Assembly (NCBI GenBank): GCA_044344795.1
Contig: JBIJCF010000009.1
Location: 1-64,000, forward strand
Origin: GCA-2737665 sp044344795
Lineage (GTDB): Bacteria > Bacteroidota > Bacteroidia > Palsa-965
DNA length: 64,000 nucleotides
Direction of reading: 5' to 3'
Shown: positions 60,701 to 64,000 of the stretch, piece after piece
Position numbering within the stretch: position 1 is the first letter of the stretch
How the letters are laid out: every line of letters starts with the position of its first letter
Program-made: the position numbers and the translations under genes
The notes under the pieces: model-generated
What the model was told of the DNA's origin: nothing
The model's database searches: none
Seen by the model: the letters and a program-made list of their open reading frames with translations, nothing else

Positions 60701-61587
60701 ACTATGTCAATGTGAATCCTGCGCGTTGGACTAGTGACGAAGAAACGAACCAAATGGTGCGCATGGTTATCCACAACTTCGTGATTAAGTTCAACGACTT
60801 AGGTGGAGCATACAAGCGTAAAAAGTTTGCATTGCAAGTTGGTGACGAATTACCTGCAGGTATCGTTCAGTTGGCTAAAGTTTACATCGCTAAGAAGCGT
60901 AAGCTGAAAGTGGGTGATAAAATGGCCGGCCGTCACGGTAACAAAGGTATCGTTGCTCGTATTGTTCGTGCAGAAGACATGCCATTCCTGGAAGACGGAA
61001 CACCGGTTGATATCGTATTGAATCCGTTGGGTGTACCTTCACGTATGAACCTTGGTCAGATTTACGAAACCGTATTGGGCTGGGCAGGTGAGAAGCTTGG
61101 ATTGAAGTTCTCGACTCCTATTTTCGATGGTGCTACTATTGATGAAATCAATAAGTACACTGACGACGCGGGATTACCACGCTACGGACGTACGTTCTTA
61201 ACTGACGGTGGAACCGGGGAGCGCTTCGACCAGCCTGCAACTGTAGGTATTATCTACATGTTGAAACTGGGCCACATGGTTGATGACAAAATGCACGCAC
61301 GTTCTATCGGACCATATTCATTGATTACGCAGCAGCCATTGGGCGGTAAAGCTCAGTTTGGTGGTCAGCGTTTCGGTGAGATGGAAGTATGGGCGCTGGA
61401 AGCATTCGGTGCAGCTAATATCTTGCAGGAAATCCTTACCATTAAGTCGGATGACGTTGTAGGCCGCGCTAAGGCGTATGAGTCGATTGTTAAAGGAGAT
61501 AATTTGCCGACTCCGGGTATTCCTGAATCATTTAACGTATTGATGCACGAATTGCGTGGATTAGCGTTGAATGTATCACTCGACTAA
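57778..61587 (+). CDS. rpoB: RNA polymerase subunit beta
   Basis: The 1269-residue catalytic subunit starts with [29 protein letters not shown] from a TTG codon; no in-frame ATG lies between the rplL hairpin and that point. Landmark motifs are the rifampicin-site region [83 protein letters not shown] and the C-terminal [19 protein letters not shown]. The rifampicin cluster shows the standard residues (Q, D, H, R, S), suggesting a sensitive form. It is the main drug-target gene of this block. Confidence 0.98.
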   Translation: [1269 protein letters not shown]

Positions 61588-61627
61588 GTAAGGAACAAGT
61601 AATTTGACGAACGAAAAAATCTGAATT

Positions 61628-64000
61628 ATGTCTTTCAGAAAAGAACCAAAAATAAAGAGTAACTTCTCTACAATCACGATCAGTCTGGCCTCTCCGGAGT
61701 CTATTCTGGAGCGTTCAAGTGGAGAAGTTTTAAAGCCGGAGACGATAAACTATCGTACCTATAAGCCGGAACGCGACGGATTATTTTGTGAGCGCATTTT
61801 CGGTCCTGTGAAGGATTGGGAGTGTCACTGCGGAAAGTACAAGCGTATCCGTTATAAGGGAATCGTGTGTGACCGTTGCGGTGTTGAAGTAACGGAAAAG
61901 AAAGTGCGTCGTGAGCGTATGGGTCATATCAACTTGACTGTACCTGTTGCGCACATCTGGTATTTCCGTTCATTGCCAAACAAAATTGGTTATTTGCTTG
62001 GTCTTCCAACGAAGAAATTGGATATGATCATTTACTACGAGCGTTATGTAGTTATTAACGCCGGTGTAAAATCAGAAGACGGAATTCAGTACATGGATTT
62101 CCTTACTGAAGAGCAGTATCTCGAGATTTTGGAAACTCTTCCAAAAGAGAATCAGTACCTCGATGACGCGGATCCAAATAAGTTTATCGCAAAAATGGGT
62201 GCCGAGGCGCTTTACGATTTGTTGCGTAATCTGAAGTTGGACGAGTTGTCTTACGAGTTACGTCACAAGGCAAATACAGAAACTTCACAACAGCGTAAAA
62301 ACGAAGCATTGAAGCGTTTACAGGTTGTTGAAGCTTTCCGTCATGCGAACAAGATCGTTGAAAATCGTCCGGAGTGGATGGTTATCAAAGTTGTTCCTGT
62401 GATTCCACCGGAATTACGTCCGTTAGTTCCGCTGGATGGTGGACGTTTCGCAACATCCGATTTGAACGATTTGTATCGTCGTGTAATTATTCGTAACAAC
62501 CGTCTGAAGCGTTTGATTGAAATCAAGGCTCCAGATGTAATCTTGCGTAACGAGAAGCGTATGCTTCAGGAAGCGGTGGATTCGTTGTTCGATAACTCAC
62601 GTAAGGCAAATGCTGTTAAGACTGAGTCTAACCGTGCTTTGAAATCACTTTCTGATTCATTGAAAGGTAAGCAAGGTCGTTTCCGTCAGAACTTACTTGG
62701 TAAACGTGTTGACTACTCTGCACGTTCAGTAATTGTTGTAGGTCCTGAATTGAAATTACACGAATGCGGTTTACCGAAGGAAATGGCTGCTGAGTTATTC
62801 AAGCCGTTTATTATTCGTAAGCTGATCGAAAGAGGAATTGTTAAGACTGTAAAGTCTGCAAAGAAGATTGTAGATCGTAAGGACGCAGTAGTTTGGGATA
62901 TTCTTGAGAACGTGTTGAAAGGACATCCTGTGTTATTGAACCGTGCTCCAACGCTTCACCGTTTGGGTATTCAGTCGTTCCAGCCGAAATTGATCGAAGG
63001 AAAAGCGATTCAGTTGCACCCATTGGTGTGTACTGCATTTAACGCTGACTTTGACGGCGACCAGATGGCTGTGCACGTTCCACTTGGAAATGCTGCGGTA
63101 TTGGAAGCTCAGGTATTGATGCTTGCAGCTCACAACATTTTGAACCCTGCTAATGGAGCGCCAATCGCCGTTCCTTCACAGGACATGGTGTTGGGTCTGT
63201 ACTACATTACCAAAGGCATGAAGACTGATGAGCACGTGACTGTTAAAGGTCAGGGGCTTACTTTCTATAGCTCAGAAGAAGCAATTATTGCATACAATGA
63301 AAAGCGTGTTGATCTGCATGCTTGGGTGAAAGTTAGAATCAACAATATGAAGGTGGACGGCGAGTTGAAGCCGGGTATCATCGAAACTACTGTTGGTCGT
63401 ATTATGTTCAATCAAGTAGTTCCTTTTGAAGCAGGTTATATCAACGAGTTATTGACTAAGAAATCGTTGCGTGATATTATCGGTTATGTATTAAAAGAAA
63501 CCGGAATGGCTCGCACAGCGAAGTTCTTGGATGACATAAAAGAATTAGGTTTCCGCATGGCATTCAAAGGTGGCTTGTCGTTTAACTTAGGTGATATCAT
63601 TGTTCCTGAAGATAAAGTGAAGATGATTGATGATGCTAATGCTCAGGTTGAAGAAGTTCGTACGAACTATAACATGGGCTTCATCACTAATAACGAACGT
63701 TATAACCAAATCATCGATATTTGGACGCACACCAACAACCGCATCACTAAAAAAGTATTGGATCAATTATCATCAGATCGTCAGGGCTTCAACCCGGTGT
63801 ATATGATGTTGGATTCAGGTGCTCGTGGATCTAAAGAACAGATCAAGCAGTTGGGCGGTATGCGTGGTTTGATGGCTAAGCCATCTAAAGGCGGTGCCGG
63901 CGGCGGTGAGATTATCGAAAATCCCGTTATCTCTAACTTTAAAGAAGGTCTGTCGATCCTTGAGTACTTTATCTCTACTCACGGTGCACGTAAAGGTCTC
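61628..64000 (+). CDS. rpoC: RNA polymerase subunit beta-prime (partial, 5' part)
   Basis: The frame starts at ATG 61628 (MSFRKEPKIKSNFSTITISL) and runs off the window at base 64000 after 791 codons, roughly the first half of the subunit. The zinc ribbon CHCGKYKRIRYKGIVCDRCG and the catalytic loop NADFDGDQMA with Asp474, Asp476 and Asp478 are visible, as is RQNLLGKRVDYSARSVIVVGPELKLHECGLP. It begins 40 bases after rpoB with no terminator between, so both share a transcript. Confidence 0.98.
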   Translation, partial: MSFRKEPKIKSNFSTITISLASPESILERSSGEVLKPETINYRTYKPERDGLFCERIFGPVKDWECHCGKYKRIRYKGIVCDRCGVEVTEKKVRRERMGHINLTVPVAHIWYFRSLPNKIGYLLGLPTKKLDMIIYYERYVVINAGVKSEDGIQYMDFLTEEQYLEILETLPKENQYLDDADPNKFIAKMGAEALYDLLRNLKLDELSYELRHKANTETSQQRKNEALKRLQVVEAFRHANKIVENRPEWMVIKVVPVIPPELRPLVPLDGGRFATSDLNDLYRRVIIRNNRLKRLIEIKAPDVILRNEKRMLQEAVDSLFDNSRKANAVKTESNRALKSLSDSLKGKQGRFRQNLLGKRVDYSARSVIVVGPELKLHECGLPKEMAAELFKPFIIRKLIERGIVKTVKSAKKIVDRKDAVVWDILENVLKGHPVLLNRAPTLHRLGIQSFQPKLIEGKAIQLHPLVCTAFNADFDGDQMAVHVPLGNAAVLEAQVLMLAAHNILNPANGAPIAVPSQDMVLGLYYITKGMKTDEHVTVKGQGLTFYSSEEAIIAYNEKRVDLHAWVKVRINNMKVDGELKPGIIETTVGRIMFNQVVPFEAGYINELLTKKSLRDIIGYVLKETGMARTAKFLDDIKELGFRMAFKGGLSFNLGDIIVPEDKVKMIDDANAQVEEVRTNYNMGFITNNERYNQIIDIWTHTNNRITKKVLDQLSSDRQGFNPVYMMLDSGARGSKEQIKQLGGMRGLMAKPSKGGAGGGEIIENPVISNFKEGLSILEYFISTHGARKGL

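Overview
The window is from a Bacteroidota chromosome. I do not assign a lower rank. The evidence is a fused SecDF, a type III glutamine synthetase, a T9SS C-terminal sorting domain, two PorE-like OmpA proteins, a SUMF1/GldJ-like protein, promoters of the TTG-N19-TAnnTTTG type, and the gene order rpsU, xer, hpf, tRNAs, tuf, tRNA-Trp, secE, nusG, rplKAJL, rpoBC. It is mostly core chromosome, with one accessory patch at about 27.5-29.5 kb.

Layout. 0-6.3 kb: a small aspartic protease, a DCC oxidoreductase, a surface beta-propeller lipoprotein, and a minus-strand metal-uptake-like operon (His-rich membrane protein, TonB receptor, two lipoproteins). 6.4-12.4 kb: an FG-GAP T9SS cargo protein, then secDF and a TatA/B gene. 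12.5-27.5 kb: glutamine synthetase III, two tandem TPR/propeller/OmpA proteins, purM-prfA-pyrF, a giant AsmA-like protein and a SUMF1-fold protein. 27.5-29.5 kb: two paralogous unknown genes, each followed by an attC-like inverted repeat. 29.4-32.7 kb: a P-type ATPase and a DUF2231 protein between two copies of a 44-bp repeat. 32.7-46.9 kb: housekeeping and transport genes (DUF2851, LacI regulator, PspC, RmlD-like, AlkD, NhaD, two amino-acid permeases, HHH protein, apt, acyl-CoA dehydrogenase, subtilase). 46.9-50.4 kb: a minus-strand operon for GDP-heptose (hddA, gmhA, hddC) with a glycosyltransferase. 50.5-64 kb: the translation/transcription block ending inside rpoC.

The most unusual element lies between tRNA-Tyr and tRNA-Gly. 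Four tandem 76-77-bp units and one diverged upstream unit start like tRNA-Gly but carry a palindromic hairpin where the D-loop should be. The diverged unit keeps the same 7-bp stem and TTAA loop with different stem bases, which points to a conserved RNA structure. The array ends exactly at the 5' end of the intact tRNA-Gly.

Other recurring signals are intrinsic terminators that touch the next start codon, -7 promoter boxes only 4-6 nt from start codons (candidate leaderless mRNAs), and a boxA-like element in the leader of the tRNA operon.
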